DNA of 64,000 nt from Bacteroidota bacterium (GCA_030682255.1 JAUXOK010000023.1:62001-126000), one strand, 5' to 3'. Counted from the first letter of the stretch, positions 53,664 to 63,425 are shown. Made by a program: numbers and translations. Notes: generated from the sequence alone by a model not told the origin.

Positions 53664-55025
53664 ATGAATTATAAACTTTTAAGTAAACCTCAGTTTTTGA
53701 AAATGTACTTATGTACTTTGTTTTCAATAATAGCTATCCCTCTTATTTCTCAAAAGCCACAGTTGATTGTTCCCAACCAGAATCAATTGTATTTGGGCAT
53801 AGACAATCAATCCTTCTTGAGAGTTTTTGATAATAAGGACTACATTATTCAAGCATTAGATTCCGAAAATACAATTATTAAACAGGTTCTCAAAAATGAG
53901 TATCAAATTATTGTGTTGCCGCAAAACAAAAATTTATGTTCTATTTTGATTGGCGAAAAAAATAAAAAAGGCATTAAATGGTTAGATACAGTGAAATTTG
54001 AAATTAAAAGTTTGCCTGAAGCGGAGGTCTTTTTAGAAGGTATTCCTTCAATTTATAAAACAATAGGCATTGACGAATTCCCAAATCAATTAAAACTAAA
54101 AATCACTTTTGGAAATCAATTTTTGGACGAAAACTTAAAATACCAAATACATAAATACAGAGTTATATATTTTTCTAAAGAAAATGGAATTATTGAATTT
54201 TCGTGTACAACAGACACAGTACCTAATAAATATTTGGAGATAATAAAAAATATTTTAACGCCAAATAGTATTTTGCTTTTTGATGGAATTTATATAAAAG
54301 ACAAAAATGGTGTAGATAGATTATTGGATGGTTTTTATATCACTTATCAGAAAGCAAATCAGTATAACTATTTACAACAGAATAATTGTGAATATCTTAT
54401 TCAAGGTATTGTAAGAAAAGATGGAAAACTATACAATTACAATACCAATAGATTGCCTTTTTATAAAAGCGAAGTTGATACATTAATGAAAGACAGTCTT
54501 TGGAAGTATTCTCGTTTTAATATTGAAAATCGTCAATTTGAGTGCTATCAAATGGATAGTTTTTCTAATAACAAATTAATGAAATCTTATTTTTGGAATG
54601 ACAATGGATTAAGTGTTGTTAAATACATTAATGATTCCTTGGGTGAATTGAAGCATTACTATAAAAATGGTAAATTGTATCAAAAAGGCAATATACTAAT
54701 CAATTCAAAATTCTTAAACTATACTTATTTGGATTATGTTCCAGTTGATGAATATGATTGGCATTGGTGCACAGCTATTCATGATACTGTTTATACACCA
54801 CATATAAATACTATCGAAGGTTCATTATATCCAACTGGAAAATGGCAAATATTTTATCCCAATGGCAAACTAAATATTGAACTATATTTTACCCAAAAAG
54901 AAATTGACGAATCCTATTTAAATAAACAAAAATATTATCAAATTATACCAACAGGAGATTGCCTAATTTATGATGAAAATGGGAAACTAATTCAAAAAAT
55001 CAATTTTAGCAATCCTAAGAATTAA
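53664..55025 (+). CDS. Exported protein with YwqK/MORN-like repeats
   Basis: 453 residues from the ATG at 53664; frames also open at 53613 and 53703. The segment MYLCTLFSIIAIPLISQ is a signal peptide. The first 200 residues are an undefined domain; the rest contains MORN-like units with YYKNGKLYQKGNI and GKWQIFYPNGKLNIELYF, ending GDCLIYDENGKLIQKINF. Such repeats are often found in surface or junction proteins of Bacteroidota. It follows the membrane protein gene directly, and the pair has no clear function. Confidence 0.72.
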   Translation: MNYKLLSKPQFLKMYLCTLFSIIAIPLISQKPQLIVPNQNQLYLGIDNQSFLRVFDNKDYIIQALDSENTIIKQVLKNEYQIIVLPQNKNLCSILIGEKNKKGIKWLDTVKFEIKSLPEAEVFLEGIPSIYKTIGIDEFPNQLKLKITFGNQFLDENLKYQIHKYRVIYFSKENGIIEFSCTTDTVPNKYLEIIKNILTPNSILLFDGIYIKDKNGVDRLLDGFYITYQKANQYNYLQQNNCEYLIQGIVRKDGKLYNYNTNRLPFYKSEVDTLMKDSLWKYSRFNIENRQFECYQMDSFSNNKLMKSYFWNDNGLSVVKYINDSLGELKHYYKNGKLYQKGNILINSKFLNYTYLDYVPVDEYDWHWCTAIHDTVYTPHINTIEGSLYPTGKWQIFYPNGKLNIELYFTQKEIDESYLNKQKYYQIIPTGDCLIYDENGKLIQKINFSNPKN

Positions 55026-55418
55026 TGGGGATGGGGATGCTATTTAACTTAAAACCCAAACACATCCAAAAACTCTTTGTCTTCGGGTTTGGTGTTAGAG
55101 GAGAAATAATGTAATAACTTACCCTCAAAACCATGCCCATCCATGAACTAGATCCATTCTAAAAGCAGTTGGATAAGGTTAGCCCTTCTAGAGCGCCTCC
55201 CTTCGATTTCACTCAGGGTAAACTAGTTCAGTTCAGTCTCTTAGGATTACAAGGAAAGAGGGTTTAATGTAGATTTTTTGGGGAAATAAAATAATTGGTG
55301 TTTATTTGTAGGGTGAAAAACAAATATATATCATTTTATGGCACACTTGACAAGGCTCAGCTAAGAAAGCTGACCGATATTGGGGATAGGTGGATTTTAA
55401 GGAAAATATATATAAGTT
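55026..55418. other. Intergenic region with the gpx relic
   Basis: About 390 bases without an intact gene. It holds the relic at 55049-55126. Between 55190 and 55240 lie short palindrome-rich bases (agagcgcctcccttcgatttcactcaggg type, broken up) of the kind seen in scattered intergenic repeats. The rest shows nothing I recognise. Confidence 0.5.
55049..55126 (-). pseudogene. Relic of a second glutathione peroxidase allele (last 25 codons)
   Basis: Encodes exactly the last 25 residues of the enzyme at 56198-56779 (EGKLLHYFSSNTKPEDKEF and on to DVFGF) plus the stop. It is 1149 bases from the real 3' end. The copies differ at seven codons and all seven changes are silent (Glu, Gly, Leu, Leu, Ser, Ser, Asp). 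Upstream of codon 1 of the match the sequences are unrelated. Confidence 0.88.
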
Positions 55419-55439
55419 ATGGATAATAAAAATAGCAAA

Positions 55440-56039
55440 ATGAAACAAATTCTTCTAACAGCAACACTCTTAATAATCTCAAAATTATCATTTAGCCAAG
55501 AAATTGACTCTTCAAACTATTGTAATTATTATGATATGAACGCGCATTACCAAGGTGCAAAAGTTAAGATTACCACCACATACTTAAGTAAACTAGAAAT
55601 TGCTGAAATCGTCTTTGATGAAATGCAGAAACTTGGATATGATCACTTGTTCAATTTTCGAATTGTTCAAATTGACTCTATGACACATGTGAATTCAATT
55701 TGCTATTCTGAAAAGTCTAAAATTGGATTCTTATATGAAGGATCATGTGGAATGGTACCAAAACAAGAAAACAGACATGTTGTAAGTCTTTATAAAGAAA
55801 TGGCAGGATATGCTTACGCTGAAAAAATTGTAACTACTGATGGAGAGTCCGATTTCATTAAAGTAAAGGATTTGCCAAATAACCTTTACATATTAAAAAT
55901 GGAAAACTATTGGTTTCAGGAAAGTGATGATCTAGAAACGAATAAGAAGCTAGTTTCTAAAGAGTTTATAGTTAATCTCCTTCGAGAAGATGTTAGAAGA
56001 ATTGCTCCAAAGTTAGAAGCTATCCATAGCAACAAATAA
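55440..56039 (+). CDS. Exported protein of unknown function
   Basis: 199 residues from the ATG at 55440, with a signal peptide (MKQILLTATLLIISKLSFSQ). The ATG at 55419 would add a charged extension and is less likely. The mature domain has no family I recognise; DYHLFNFRIVQIDSMTHVN-type text (HLFNFRIVQIDS) suggests an alpha-beta fold. It lies between the relic gpx end and the true gpx gene, so it was probably brought in by the exchange that left the relic. Confidence 0.72.
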   Translation: MKQILLTATLLIISKLSFSQEIDSSNYCNYYDMNAHYQGAKVKITTTYLSKLEIAEIVFDEMQKLGYDHLFNFRIVQIDSMTHVNSICYSEKSKIGFLYEGSCGMVPKQENRHVVSLYKEMAGYAYAEKIVTTDGESDFIKVKDLPNNLYILKMENYWFQESDDLETNKKLVSKEFIVNLLREDVRRIAPKLEAIHSNK

Positions 56040-56197
56040 ACAAAAGCGTCATAATAATTGCATTTGAAAGGGGCGTTTGACTATTTGCAAACCCTTAATT
56101 TTGGCGAAACTAAACTAATGAAAATTGTAATTACCTAACAAAATCTAGTCAAAAAGCCCCGATGTTTAGATTAACCCTTCAAATGATTAATTAAAGC

Positions 56198-56779
56198 TTA
56201 AAACCCAAACACATCCAAAAACTCTTTATCTTCGGGTTTGGTGTTGGAAGAGAAATAATGCAACAACTTGCCTTCCGGACTGATTACAAATTTATTGAAA
56301 TTCCATTTTACTTCAAAATCGCCTGCACCATTTAAGCTTTGTTTAGTTAGCCAAGCATACAATGGATGTTGTCCGTCTCCTTTTACTTCAATTTTTTCGG
56401 TCATTGGAAATGTTACTCCATAGTTTTTTTGACAGAAAGCACCAATTTGTTCGGCTGTTCCCGATTCTTGATTGCCAAATTGATTACAGGGTGTGCCTAT
56501 CACAACAACATTGCTGTCTTTGTATTTGGTGTAAAAATTTTGAAGATTTTCGTATTGATAGGTGTATCCACAGGCACTTGCTGTATTAACTACTACCACA
56601 TATTTGCCTTTGAAATCTGCAAAATTAATAGTGCTTTGACCATCCAAACTTTTTAGGCTGATGTCGTAAATAGATGTTGAAGGTGTTGCTTGACTAGCGC
56701 CTTCCACTTTTTTTGATTTGCCTACAAAGCAAGATGTTATTAAACTTAAAATTCCCATGATGATAAAACTGTTTTTCAT
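56198..56779 (-). CDS. Glutathione peroxidase family lipoprotein
   Basis: 193 residues from the ATG at 56779, with a lipoprotein signal (ILSLITSC). Motifs: the active cysteine in NTASACGYT (usually NVASKCGxT), the GTPCNQFGNQESG block with the catalytic Gln, and KWNFNKF with the catalytic Trp-Asn. Bacterial members are usually thioredoxin-dependent peroxidases that remove hydroperoxides, here at the cell envelope. Its last 25 codons also occur as a silent-site variant at 55049-55126. Confidence 0.93.
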   Translation of the reverse strand: MKNSFIIMGILSLITSCFVGKSKKVEGASQATPSTSIYDISLKSLDGQSTINFADFKGKYVVVVNTASACGYTYQYENLQNFYTKYKDSNVVVIGTPCNQFGNQESGTAEQIGAFCQKNYGVTFPMTEKIEVKGDGQHPLYAWLTKQSLNGAGDFEVKWNFNKFVISPEGKLLHYFSSNTKPEDKEFLDVFGF

Positions 56780-56829
56780 ATTACTTAAACAATTATGCAA
56801 CAATAGTGTTTTATATTTGCATTACAATT

Positions 56830-57267
56830 TTGGAAGAATCTCAAAACCCCATCGACCCCTTTAAAAAAGATGCCTTATATCAAGGTCAGGATAAATTTTC
56901 GCCTATTCCGCTGACAGTTTCTTCGCCAAAAATTAATCCAATTGATAAACGATTGGTTAAAGCAACAGCTTTTGAAACCATGCAATATCAAGCCAATCAG
57001 CAGATTTCAATCATCAAACAACAAGCAGAATTACTGATGGAACAAGCCAGAAAAATTGAAGAAAGAATGGAGATTTCAAGAAAGATTTACGAGGCCGATT
57101 TGAATTTTGAACCTGTTATTGGCACTACTTATCACGTTTATGAAAAAAATGGCAGAACAGTTTTATCATTAGTGGCTCCGAATGAATGGGGTAGAAAAAT
57201 GCCTTTCGATTTACACGTTTGTTCAGCTACCCTATTAGGTGATAAAAGCTGGGATTTGATAAAGTAA
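56830..57267 (+). CDS. DUF2452 protein
   Basis: 145 residues from the TTG at 56830. It begins EESQNPIDPFKKDALYQG and contains a helical middle (QANQQISIIKQQAELLMEQARKI, split) and a C-terminal TTYHVYEKNG...LVAPNEWG block, matching DUF2452. Function unknown. A GTG at 56806 would overlap the -7 box tatatttg (56812-56819) and is rejected. It is divergent from the gpx gene and ends at a terminator. Confidence 0.78.
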   Translation: MEESQNPIDPFKKDALYQGQDKFSPIPLTVSSPKINPIDKRLVKATAFETMQYQANQQISIIKQQAELLMEQARKIEERMEISRKIYEADLNFEPVIGTTYHVYEKNGRTVLSLVAPNEWGRKMPFDLHVCSATLLGDKSWDLIK

Positions 57268-57269
57268 AA

Positions 57270-57292
57270 ACTGATAACAATCAGTCTTTTTT
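57270..57292 (+). terminator. Rho-independent terminator after the DUF2452 gene
   Basis: Stem actgat/atcagt with a 4-base loop, then ctttttt. Confidence 0.7.
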
Positions 57293-57329
57293 CAGCCTTT
57301 TGTATTTTAATAATTGCTAAATGATAAAT

Positions 57330-57337
57330 TATCTTTG
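57330..57337 (+). promoter_or_regulatory. -7 promoter box (tatctttg)
   Basis: Perfect TAnnTTTG match, 6 bases before the ATG at 57344. Confidence 0.65.
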
Positions 57338-57343
57338 CAATCT

Positions 57344-57754
57344 ATGATTATCAATGTATCGCCCGATTTACAAGTTAGAGATTTAAAAAAACAGTTTCAT
57401 GAAAATTTTAAATTTTTAAAGATAGAATGTTTTAAAAAATCGCATGGTTTTGAACAAAGTTCTCATAAAAAAGATATTTATTCAAACGATATTAAACTAT
57501 CAGATATTATGAATCCAAAATTATCTGAGGAAGTTGTTTTTGATGAAAATACTACAGTGTTTGAATTTGAAAATGGTTTTAAAAAGTTTGGCTTAAATGT
57601 CCAAGTATTTAGAAAATCAGGCACAGTCTATATCGAAACATCTTTAACCGATTCTTGGACTCTGGCACAGCAAAATAGCGAAGGCAAAATGCTTTCAGAA
57701 TTGGTGGTTAACGAACCAATAGAAGATCAAACTGACCAAGATATTTGGGAGTAG
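57344..57754 (+). CDS. Small conserved-looking protein of unknown function
   Basis: 136 residues from the ATG at 57344. A TTG at 57314 is rejected because the -7 box lies between. It has MIINVSPDLQVRDLKKQFHE at the start, a middle with SDIMNPKLSEEVVF, and an acidic tail (EPIEDQTDQDIWE). The strand-rich centre with GLNVQVFRKSGTVYIETSLTD looks like a small sheet. I recall similar genes in Bacteroidota but no name. Confidence 0.75.
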   Translation: MIINVSPDLQVRDLKKQFHENFKFLKIECFKKSHGFEQSSHKKDIYSNDIKLSDIMNPKLSEEVVFDENTTVFEFENGFKKFGLNVQVFRKSGTVYIETSLTDSWTLAQQNSEGKMLSELVVNEPIEDQTDQDIWE

Positions 57755-57840
57755 GTTCATTCGTCTTTTATATTCAGCATTTAATCAAATGATAGGTTAA
57801 TCGTAAATGCTTTTTTATGCCACATTGTCATATTTTTTTG

Positions 57841-57848
57841 TATTTTTG
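57841..57848 (+). promoter_or_regulatory. -7 promoter box (tatttttg) of miaB
   Basis: Perfect TAnnTTTG match 8 bases before the ATG at 57857. It probably drives the run from miaB to secG. Confidence 0.65.
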
Positions 57849-57856
57849 CAAACCCT

Positions 57857-59272
57857 ATGCAAGAATTAGAAACCCTTTCAAGTCCTGCTGATATTGTTTC
57901 AGAAACCAAACGACTTTTATACATCGAAAGCTATGGTTGTGCAATGAATTTTAGCGATAGCGAAATCATAGGTTCAATAATGTCAGAAAATGGGTTTGAT
58001 TATACACAAAATGAATTTGAAGCTGATGTGGTTTTTTTGAATACTTGTGCCATCAGAGATAATGCAGAACAAAAAATAAGAGACCGTTTAAAACATTTAA
58101 AAAACAACAAAAGAAAAAATTCTGATTTAATAATTGGTGTTTTAGGTTGTATGGCAGAACGCCTGAAAACCAAATTGTTGGAAGAAGAAAAGTTAGTTGA
58201 CATTGTTGCAGGTCCAGATTCATACAGAGATTTACCCAAATTGGTTGCTGAAGTAGAAAATGGTAACAAAGCCATCAACGTTTTGCTCAGCAGAGAAGAA
58301 ACCTATGCGGAAATTTCTCCTTTGCGTTTAAATACCAATGGTATTTCAGCTTTTGTCAGCATCATGAGAGGTTGCGATAACATGTGTTCGTTTTGTGTGG
58401 TGCCTTTTACAAGAGGTAGAGAAAGAAGCCGTGACCCGCAAACTATCATACAAGAAGTTCAGACTTTAAGCGAAGCTGGTTATAAAGAAATTACCCTTTT
58501 AGGGCAAAATGTAGATAGTTATTTATGGTTTGGAGGCGGACCAAAAATTGAATACAAACATTTGACTGATGAACAAAAAAACAGCAGTGTTAATTTTGCT
58601 CAATTGTTAGAAATGGTAGCCGTGGTAAATCCCAATATGAGAGTTAGATTCAGCACTTCTCATCCCAAAGATATTACAGATGATGTGTTGTTGACTATGA
58701 AAAAATATGATAACATTTGTAAACACATTCATTTGCCAGCACAAAGCGGAAGCTCCAGGATTCTAGATACCATGAACAGAACCTACACCAGAGAATGGTA
58801 TTTTGATAAAGTGAAACGCATCAGAGAAATCATGCCAGAATGCACCATCAGTTGCGATATCATAGTAGGTTTTTGTGGCGAAACAGAAGAAGATCATCAA
58901 GAAACCATCACTTTGATGCAGGCATCTAAATTCATATTTAGCTATATGTACAAGTACAGCGAGCGTCCTGGTACTTTGGCTCAGAAAAAAATGACAGACG
59001 ATGTGCCTGAGGAAGTTAAATCAAGGAGATTATCAGAAATAATTGATGTACAAAACAAAATATCTTTGGAAAATAATTTAAAAATGGTTGGCAAAACGGT
59101 CAGAGTTTTAGCTGATTCATATTCTAAGAAAAGTAAAGAAGATTTGTGTGGCAGAAACGACCAAAACAACATGGTTGTATTTCCAAAAGCCAATCATCAG
59201 ATTGGAGATTTTGTTGAAGTAGTTATAGAAAAAGTAAGTTCAACCACATTGATAGGAAAATCAATAGTATGA
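57857..59272 (+). CDS. miaB: tRNA-2-methylthio-N6-dimethylallyladenosine synthase
   Basis: 471 residues, complete. It adds the methylthio group to A37 of tRNAs reading UNN codons. The N-terminal MTTase domain has the Cys of [24 protein letters not shown] and GCMAER, which bind the auxiliary cluster. The radical-SAM cluster motif is [20 protein letters not shown]. The C-terminal TRAM domain follows [17 protein letters not shown]-like text. The stop overlaps the start of the next gene (ATGA), so the activator is coupled to it. Confidence 0.97.
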   Translation: MQELETLSSPADIVSETKRLLYIESYGCAMNFSDSEIIGSIMSENGFDYTQNEFEADVVFLNTCAIRDNAEQKIRDRLKHLKNNKRKNSDLIIGVLGCMAERLKTKLLEEEKLVDIVAGPDSYRDLPKLVAEVENGNKAINVLLSREETYAEISPLRLNTNGISAFVSIMRGCDNMCSFCVVPFTRGRERSRDPQTIIQEVQTLSEAGYKEITLLGQNVDSYLWFGGGPKIEYKHLTDEQKNSSVNFAQLLEMVAVVNPNMRVRFSTSHPKDITDDVLLTMKKYDNICKHIHLPAQSGSSRILDTMNRTYTREWYFDKVKRIREIMPECTISCDIIVGFCGETEEDHQETITLMQASKFIFSYMYKYSERPGTLAQKKMTDDVPEEVKSRRLSEIIDVQNKISLENNLKMVGKTVRVLADSYSKKSKEDLCGRNDQNNMVVFPKANHQIGDFVEVVIEKVSSTTLIGKSIV

Positions 59273-60531
59273 TAGCATTACAAGGCATAAAAAATAGATT
59301 TGAGATTGTTGGAAATTCGCCAGCTTTGAACCATGCATTAGAAACCGCTATAAAGGTTGCACCAACAGATATGAGCGTTTTAATCAATGGTGAAAGTGGT
59401 GTTGGAAAAGAGTCTTTTTCAAAAATAATTCATGCACACAGTTTAAGAAAACACGCCAATTTTATAGCAGTTAATTGTGGAGCAATTCCAGAAGGCACAA
59501 TAGATTCAGAGTTATTTGGACATGAAAAAGGATCATTTACAGGCGCTACAGATGCCAGAAAAGGTTATTTTGAAACAGTGAATGGGGGCACCATATTTTT
59601 AGATGAAGTTGGGGAGTTGCCATTAGGAACCCAAGCAAGATTGTTGAGGGTTTTAGAAAATGGCGAATACATTAAAGTGGGTTCATCTAAAGTTCAAAAA
59701 ACCAATGTGAGAGTAATTGCAGCTTCAAACAGAGATTTACTGGAAAGAGCCCATCAGGGAAAATTCAGAGAAGATTTGTATTACCGATTGGCAACAGTGC
59801 CCATCAGAGTGCCGAAATTGAGTGAGAGAAAAGAGGATATTTATTTATTATTTAGAAAATTTGCAGGCAACTTTTCAGAAGTAAATCATGCGCCCATTGT
59901 GCATTTAGACTCGGAAGCACAAGATCTTTTAGCCAATTATCCTTGGCCTGGTAATATCAGACAATTAAAAAATGTAACCGAACAAATCTGTGTGTTAGAA
60001 GCTGAAAATAGCCCAATTTCTGCCACGATTTTAAGTCATTATTTACCACCAACACATAGTTCATTGCCATTGGCTATGGGGGTTTCAGAAAATAATATGG
60101 GCAACCAAAATTTCAGTGAAAGAGACATCTTCTATAAATTTTTAATCGAAATGAAAAAAGATGTAAGCGAACTAAAAAGAATTGTGATGGGATTGATAGA
60201 AAATGGGGGCAATCAAGCGGAGTTTATCAGAAATAATCAAGAGGATATCAATCATATTTTATATAACGACAAACCGATGCATCACAATGAAGAGACGAAT
60301 GTGATGTTACCATCAACCGTTATAAAAAAACCACAAACAGATATTATCGAACTTCAGGCACTCGAGGATAGCTCATCTTTGGGGTTGACCATCGCAGACC
60401 AAGAACTCGAAATGATTAAAAGTTCGCTCAAAAGAAACAAAGGTAAACGGAACAGAGCAGCCAAAGAATTGGGCATTTCAGAAAGAACCCTTTATCGCAA
60501 AATCAAACAATATAATTTAGAAGAATTTTGA
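59269..60531 (+). CDS. Sigma-54-dependent transcriptional activator
   Basis: 420 residues. The AAA+ domain fills the first 250: Walker [10 protein letters not shown] (usually GESGTGKE), the sigma-54 contact loop GSFTGAT (GAFTGA in most), Walker [13 protein letters not shown] and the [19 protein letters not shown] sensor region. A spacer of about 100 residues follows, then a Fis-type helix-turn-helix ([21 protein letters not shown]). There is no receiver or other sensor domain at the N-terminus, so activity may be set by level or by a partner. It is coupled to miaB upstream and lptE downstream (TTGA overlap), a conserved order in Bacteroidota to my knowledge. Confidence 0.93.
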   Translation: MIALQGIKNRFEIVGNSPALNHALETAIKVAPTDMSVLINGESGVGKESFSKIIHAHSLRKHANFIAVNCGAIPEGTIDSELFGHEKGSFTGATDARKGYFETVNGGTIFLDEVGELPLGTQARLLRVLENGEYIKVGSSKVQKTNVRVIAASNRDLLERAHQGKFREDLYYRLATVPIRVPKLSERKEDIYLLFRKFAGNFSEVNHAPIVHLDSEAQDLLANYPWPGNIRQLKNVTEQICVLEAENSPISATILSHYLPPTHSSLPLAMGVSENNMGNQNFSERDIFYKFLIEMKKDVSELKRIVMGLIENGGNQAEFIRNNQEDINHILYNDKPMHHNEETNVMLPSTVIKKPQTDIIELQALEDSSSLGLTIADQELEMIKSSLKRNKGKRNRAAKELGISERTLYRKIKQYNLEEF

Positions 60532-61034
60532 TTAAAAAAGTTTATTTATTCGGTTGTATACTTTTGCTTTTAACAGGATGTAAATCTTGTAAATACAGTT
60601 TGTCGGGTATTAATATTCCTGCAGATGTAAACAATATCAGCATTGCATACTTTGACAATAAATCACAATTGGTAAATCCATCAATTAGCCAAAAATTTAC
60701 AGAGCAGTTGAAAGATAAATTTCTTAGAGAAACATCTTTGGCTATCATTCCATCAAATGGCGATTTTCAATTGTCAGGGTTCATTACCGATTATAAAATC
60801 GAACCCGTTGCAACCACAACAGCCACAGGTTCGGCAAAGAACAGATTTTCTATGACTGTAAAAGCCAAGTTTGAATGTCCTAAACATAAGGATATGAATT
60901 TTGAAGAAAATTTCACTAAGTTTCAGGAATTTGAAGCCACAGAAAATTTTCAAACCATAGAAAGTAGATTGGCTGAAGAAGTAAGCAAACAAATCATTCA
61001 AGAAATTTTCACCAAAATAGCGCTTAGATGGTAG
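60528..61034 (+). CDS. LptE-like lipoprotein (LPS assembly)
   Basis: 168 residues with a lipoprotein signal (YLFGCILLLLTGC, lipobox LTGC). The mature part starts KYSLSGINIPADVNNISIAYFDN, the pattern of the Bacteroidota LptE family, which is thought to plug LptD and help place LPS in the outer membrane. It ends with helices including RLAEEVSKQIIQEIFTKIA. The start is TTG, overlapping the stop of the activator gene. lptD is not in the window. Confidence 0.87.
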   Translation: MIKKVYLFGCILLLLTGCKSCKYSLSGINIPADVNNISIAYFDNKSQLVNPSISQKFTEQLKDKFLRETSLAIIPSNGDFQLSGFITDYKIEPVATTTATGSAKNRFSMTVKAKFECPKHKDMNFEENFTKFQEFEATENFQTIESRLAEEVSKQIIQEIFTKIALRW

Positions 61035-62395
61035 CACAGGGTATGAATCATATAAGATTAAAACAAATATATGAAAACGTCAGTCTTATAGATTCTGAGG
61101 CTATCAGTCAGTTGAAGAATTTAATTGATGAGTATCCTTATTATTATTTACCATATGTTATTTTAGCTAAATATTATTACAAACGAGACAATGACATTCA
61201 TGTTTTTTTCTTAAAACAAGCTTCAATTAGAGTTCAAGATAGAAAATGTTTGTATGAATATATTCATGAAAAACTTGATATTAAAAGTTCGGTAGATGAA
61301 ATAATTTCTGAAAAAGAAGAAGTGAATTTTGATTTATCAAGTCAAAAAGAAAACCAAACAACAAGCGAGATTCAGTTAGAAGGATTTGACTCAAAGAATG
61401 ATGCCGGAGAAACAATTGAAGCCTTTGAAATTTCAGAATCAGAAACAATATCAATCGAAATTCAACCTACAACAGATGTGAATGAGTTTTTACAAGATTT
61501 TGAAAAGGAAGACGAGGTTTCTATAGCGGAAAATGATGAGCCAACTGATTTAGAAATAGAAGAAATTCAGCCAGAAACCGAAGCCGTGGATGAAATCGAA
61601 GATTTACAAGAAATTAAAGAACTTGCGACTGAAATTGAAAATGAAATAGTTGAAACAGAATCCACATATGACAATAGTTTGATAGAATCCGAACCAGAAG
61701 TTTTACCTGAAATTGAAACCATAGAAACAGTTACAATAGCAGCTACAGAATCGGAAGAAGAAGAAATAGAGTTTACGATTCATTCAAATGATTTCAATCA
61801 AATTGAGTCCGAAGATGCAGAAGCCATTGAACCCGAAAACGAGACAATAATTGAGGATTATCAAGAAGATTTTGTTTTATCCAATCCAATTGAAACCAAA
61901 GAAGAAACTGAAATTAGCGAACTCTTGGAATTGAGAAAGAACCCGATTTATTCTATAGAACAAGCGCTAGCATCCAAGTCTAAAGTAGAAACAACCAAGG
62001 TTCAAGCAGTTAGTAGTGAAATGGATTTTTTCGAATGGCTTAAACATCCCGAAAACAATTCAAATCTGAATCAAAAGCATGAAGAGGAAAACGCCTTTGA
62101 AATAGAAGAAGAACCTATCGAAAGGCATCAATCAATGGACTTGATTGAAAAATTCATCACGGTTAGTCCGCAAATTAGCCGACCAAAGAAAGAGTTTTTC
62201 AGTGCGGAAAATATGGCAAAGAAAAGCGAAGTCTTAGAACTAGATTTTGTTTCAGAAACTTTGGCAAATTTATATCTAGAAAATGGGAGTTTTGATTTAG
62301 CAATTAAGGTTTATGAAAAATTAAGTTTGCAAAATCCGTCAAAAAAGCCTTATTTTGCATCCCTTATTAAAAAAATTAAAAAAGAAAATAAATAA
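61028..62395 (+). CDS. Glu-rich protein with a C-terminal TPR
   Basis: 455 residues. The first 80 form a helical, TPR-like unit (LIDEYPYYYLPYVILAKYYY). Residues of about 100-300 are a low-complexity acidic stretch, rich in Glu and Ile/Thr. A conserved-looking end follows: SEMDFFEWLKHP, then FVSETLANLYLENGSFDLAI and YEKLSLQNPSKKPYF, a single TPR. It has no signal peptide. It overlaps lptE by 7 bases and precedes secG by 2, so it is fixed in this envelope-related operon. Function unknown. Confidence 0.82.
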   Translation: MVAQGMNHIRLKQIYENVSLIDSEAISQLKNLIDEYPYYYLPYVILAKYYYKRDNDIHVFFLKQASIRVQDRKCLYEYIHEKLDIKSSVDEIISEKEEVNFDLSSQKENQTTSEIQLEGFDSKNDAGETIEAFEISESETISIEIQPTTDVNEFLQDFEKEDEVSIAENDEPTDLEIEEIQPETEAVDEIEDLQEIKELATEIENEIVETESTYDNSLIESEPEVLPEIETIETVTIAATESEEEEIEFTIHSNDFNQIESEDAEAIEPENETIIEDYQEDFVLSNPIETKEETEISELLELRKNPIYSIEQALASKSKVETTKVQAVSSEMDFFEWLKHPENNSNLNQKHEEENAFEIEEEPIERHQSMDLIEKFITVSPQISRPKKEFFSAENMAKKSEVLELDFVSETLANLYLENGSFDLAIKVYEKLSLQNPSKKPYFASLIKKIKKENK

Positions 62396-62397
62396 TT

Positions 62398-62769
62398 ATG
62401 CTCAATTTAATATTAATCATTGGTTTAATAGCCGCTTTGTTAATCATAGGAATTATATTGATTCAAAACCCGAAAGGGGGAGGATTGGCTGCTAATTTTT
62501 CATCAAGTAATCAATTATTTGGTGTACAAAGAACCTCAGAAGGTGTTGAAAAACTAACGTGGATATTTGCAGCAGTTATATTGGTTATTTCACTTTTAGC
62601 AAGTTCATACAATGGCGGAACAGCAAAAAGCGGAGAGGTGAATTCTGGAGATGCCAAAACCCAAGAATTGATTAATGCACCTGCACCAAAGTCCAATTCA
62701 CCTTCTATGCCACAAGGCGGTGCTCCAACGCCTCCTCCTGTTGAGCAAAATCAGGCTCCACAACAATAG
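62398..62769 (+). CDS. secG: Preprotein translocase subunit SecG
   Basis: 123 residues with two membrane segments: LILIIGLIAALLIIGIILIQ and LTWIFAAVILVISLLASS. The conserved IQNPKGGGLAANF loop lies between them. A Pro/Gln/Ala-rich tail of about 50 residues follows, as is usual in Bacteroidota. SecG assists SecYE in export. It ends the miaB-to-secG run with a strong terminator. Confidence 0.95.
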   Translation: MLNLILIIGLIAALLIIGIILIQNPKGGGLAANFSSSNQLFGVQRTSEGVEKLTWIFAAVILVISLLASSYNGGTAKSGEVNSGDAKTQELINAPAPKSNSPSMPQGGAPTPPPVEQNQAPQQ

Positions 62770-62791
62770 ATTTTATTAAACATTTATATTT

Positions 62792-62820
62792 AAAAAAGCC
62801 AGCTTAAAGTTGGCTTTTTT
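62792..62820 (+). terminator. Rho-independent terminator after secG
   Basis: A perfect 10-base stem aaaaaagcca/tggctttttt with a 9-base loop, ending in six T (seven with the next base). Confidence 0.88.
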
Positions 62821-62831
62821 TAGTTTATAAC

Positions 62832-62839
62832 TACATTTG
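62832..62839 (+). promoter_or_regulatory. -7 promoter box (tacatttg) of riboflavin synthase
   Basis: Perfect TAnnTTTG match, 7 bases before the ATG at 62847. Confidence 0.65.
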
Positions 62840-62846
62840 CAGTCTT

Positions 62847-63425
62847 ATGTTTACCGGTATTATAGAAACTCTCGCAACTATTGAATTGATTGAGCAACAA
62901 CAAAGCAATAAAGTATTTACATTTAACTCGTTTATAAGTAACCAATTAAAAATTGATCAAAGTGTGGCTCATAATGGCGTTTGTTTAACGGTAGTTAATG
63001 TTCGTGAAAATACACATCAGGTAGTTGCCATTCAAGAAACTATAGATAAAACAAATTTGAAAGAATGGAAAATTGGAGATTTGGTGAATTTAGAAAGATG
63101 CATGCCTGCAAATGGAAGATTTGATGGTCACATTGTACAGGGTCATGTTGATGTTACTGCTATTTGTGTTGACATTATAGACCAACAAGGTAGTTGGAAA
63201 TATACTTTTAAATATGATAGTGAACACATTACCGTTGAAAAAGGTTCTATTTGTGTAAATGGTACAAGTCTAACAGTTGTTGATAGTCAAAATCAAATGT
63301 TTTCGGTAGCAATTATACCATACACTTATGAAAATACCGTATTTAAAACAATGAAAATTGGCGATAGTGTTAATTTAGAATTTGACATTTTAGGGAAATA
63401 TATTGCTAAACTGATGAAACATTAA
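62847..63425 (+). CDS. ribE: Riboflavin synthase
   Basis: 192 residues made of two lumazine-binding halves. It turns two molecules of dimethylribityllumazine into riboflavin. It starts with the invariant MFTGIIE; the first half has VAHNGVCLTVV and ends in the GHIVQGHVD motif, and the second repeats it with KGSICVNGTSLTVVD. It has its own promoter and no other riboflavin genes nearby. FMN/FAD demand fits the flavin-using lycopene cyclase, but that link is general. Confidence 0.95.
   Translation: MFTGIIETLATIELIEQQQSNKVFTFNSFISNQLKIDQSVAHNGVCLTVVNVRENTHQVVAIQETIDKTNLKEWKIGDLVNLERCMPANGRFDGHIVQGHVDVTAICVDIIDQQGSWKYTFKYDSEHITVEKGSICVNGTSLTVVDSQNQMFSVAIIPYTYENTVFKTMKIGDSVNLEFDILGKYIAKLMKH

Noticed and set aside
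53374-53727. 117-codon minus-strand open frame
   Set aside because: Antisense to the junction of two plus-strand genes; its composition is that of a shadow frame.
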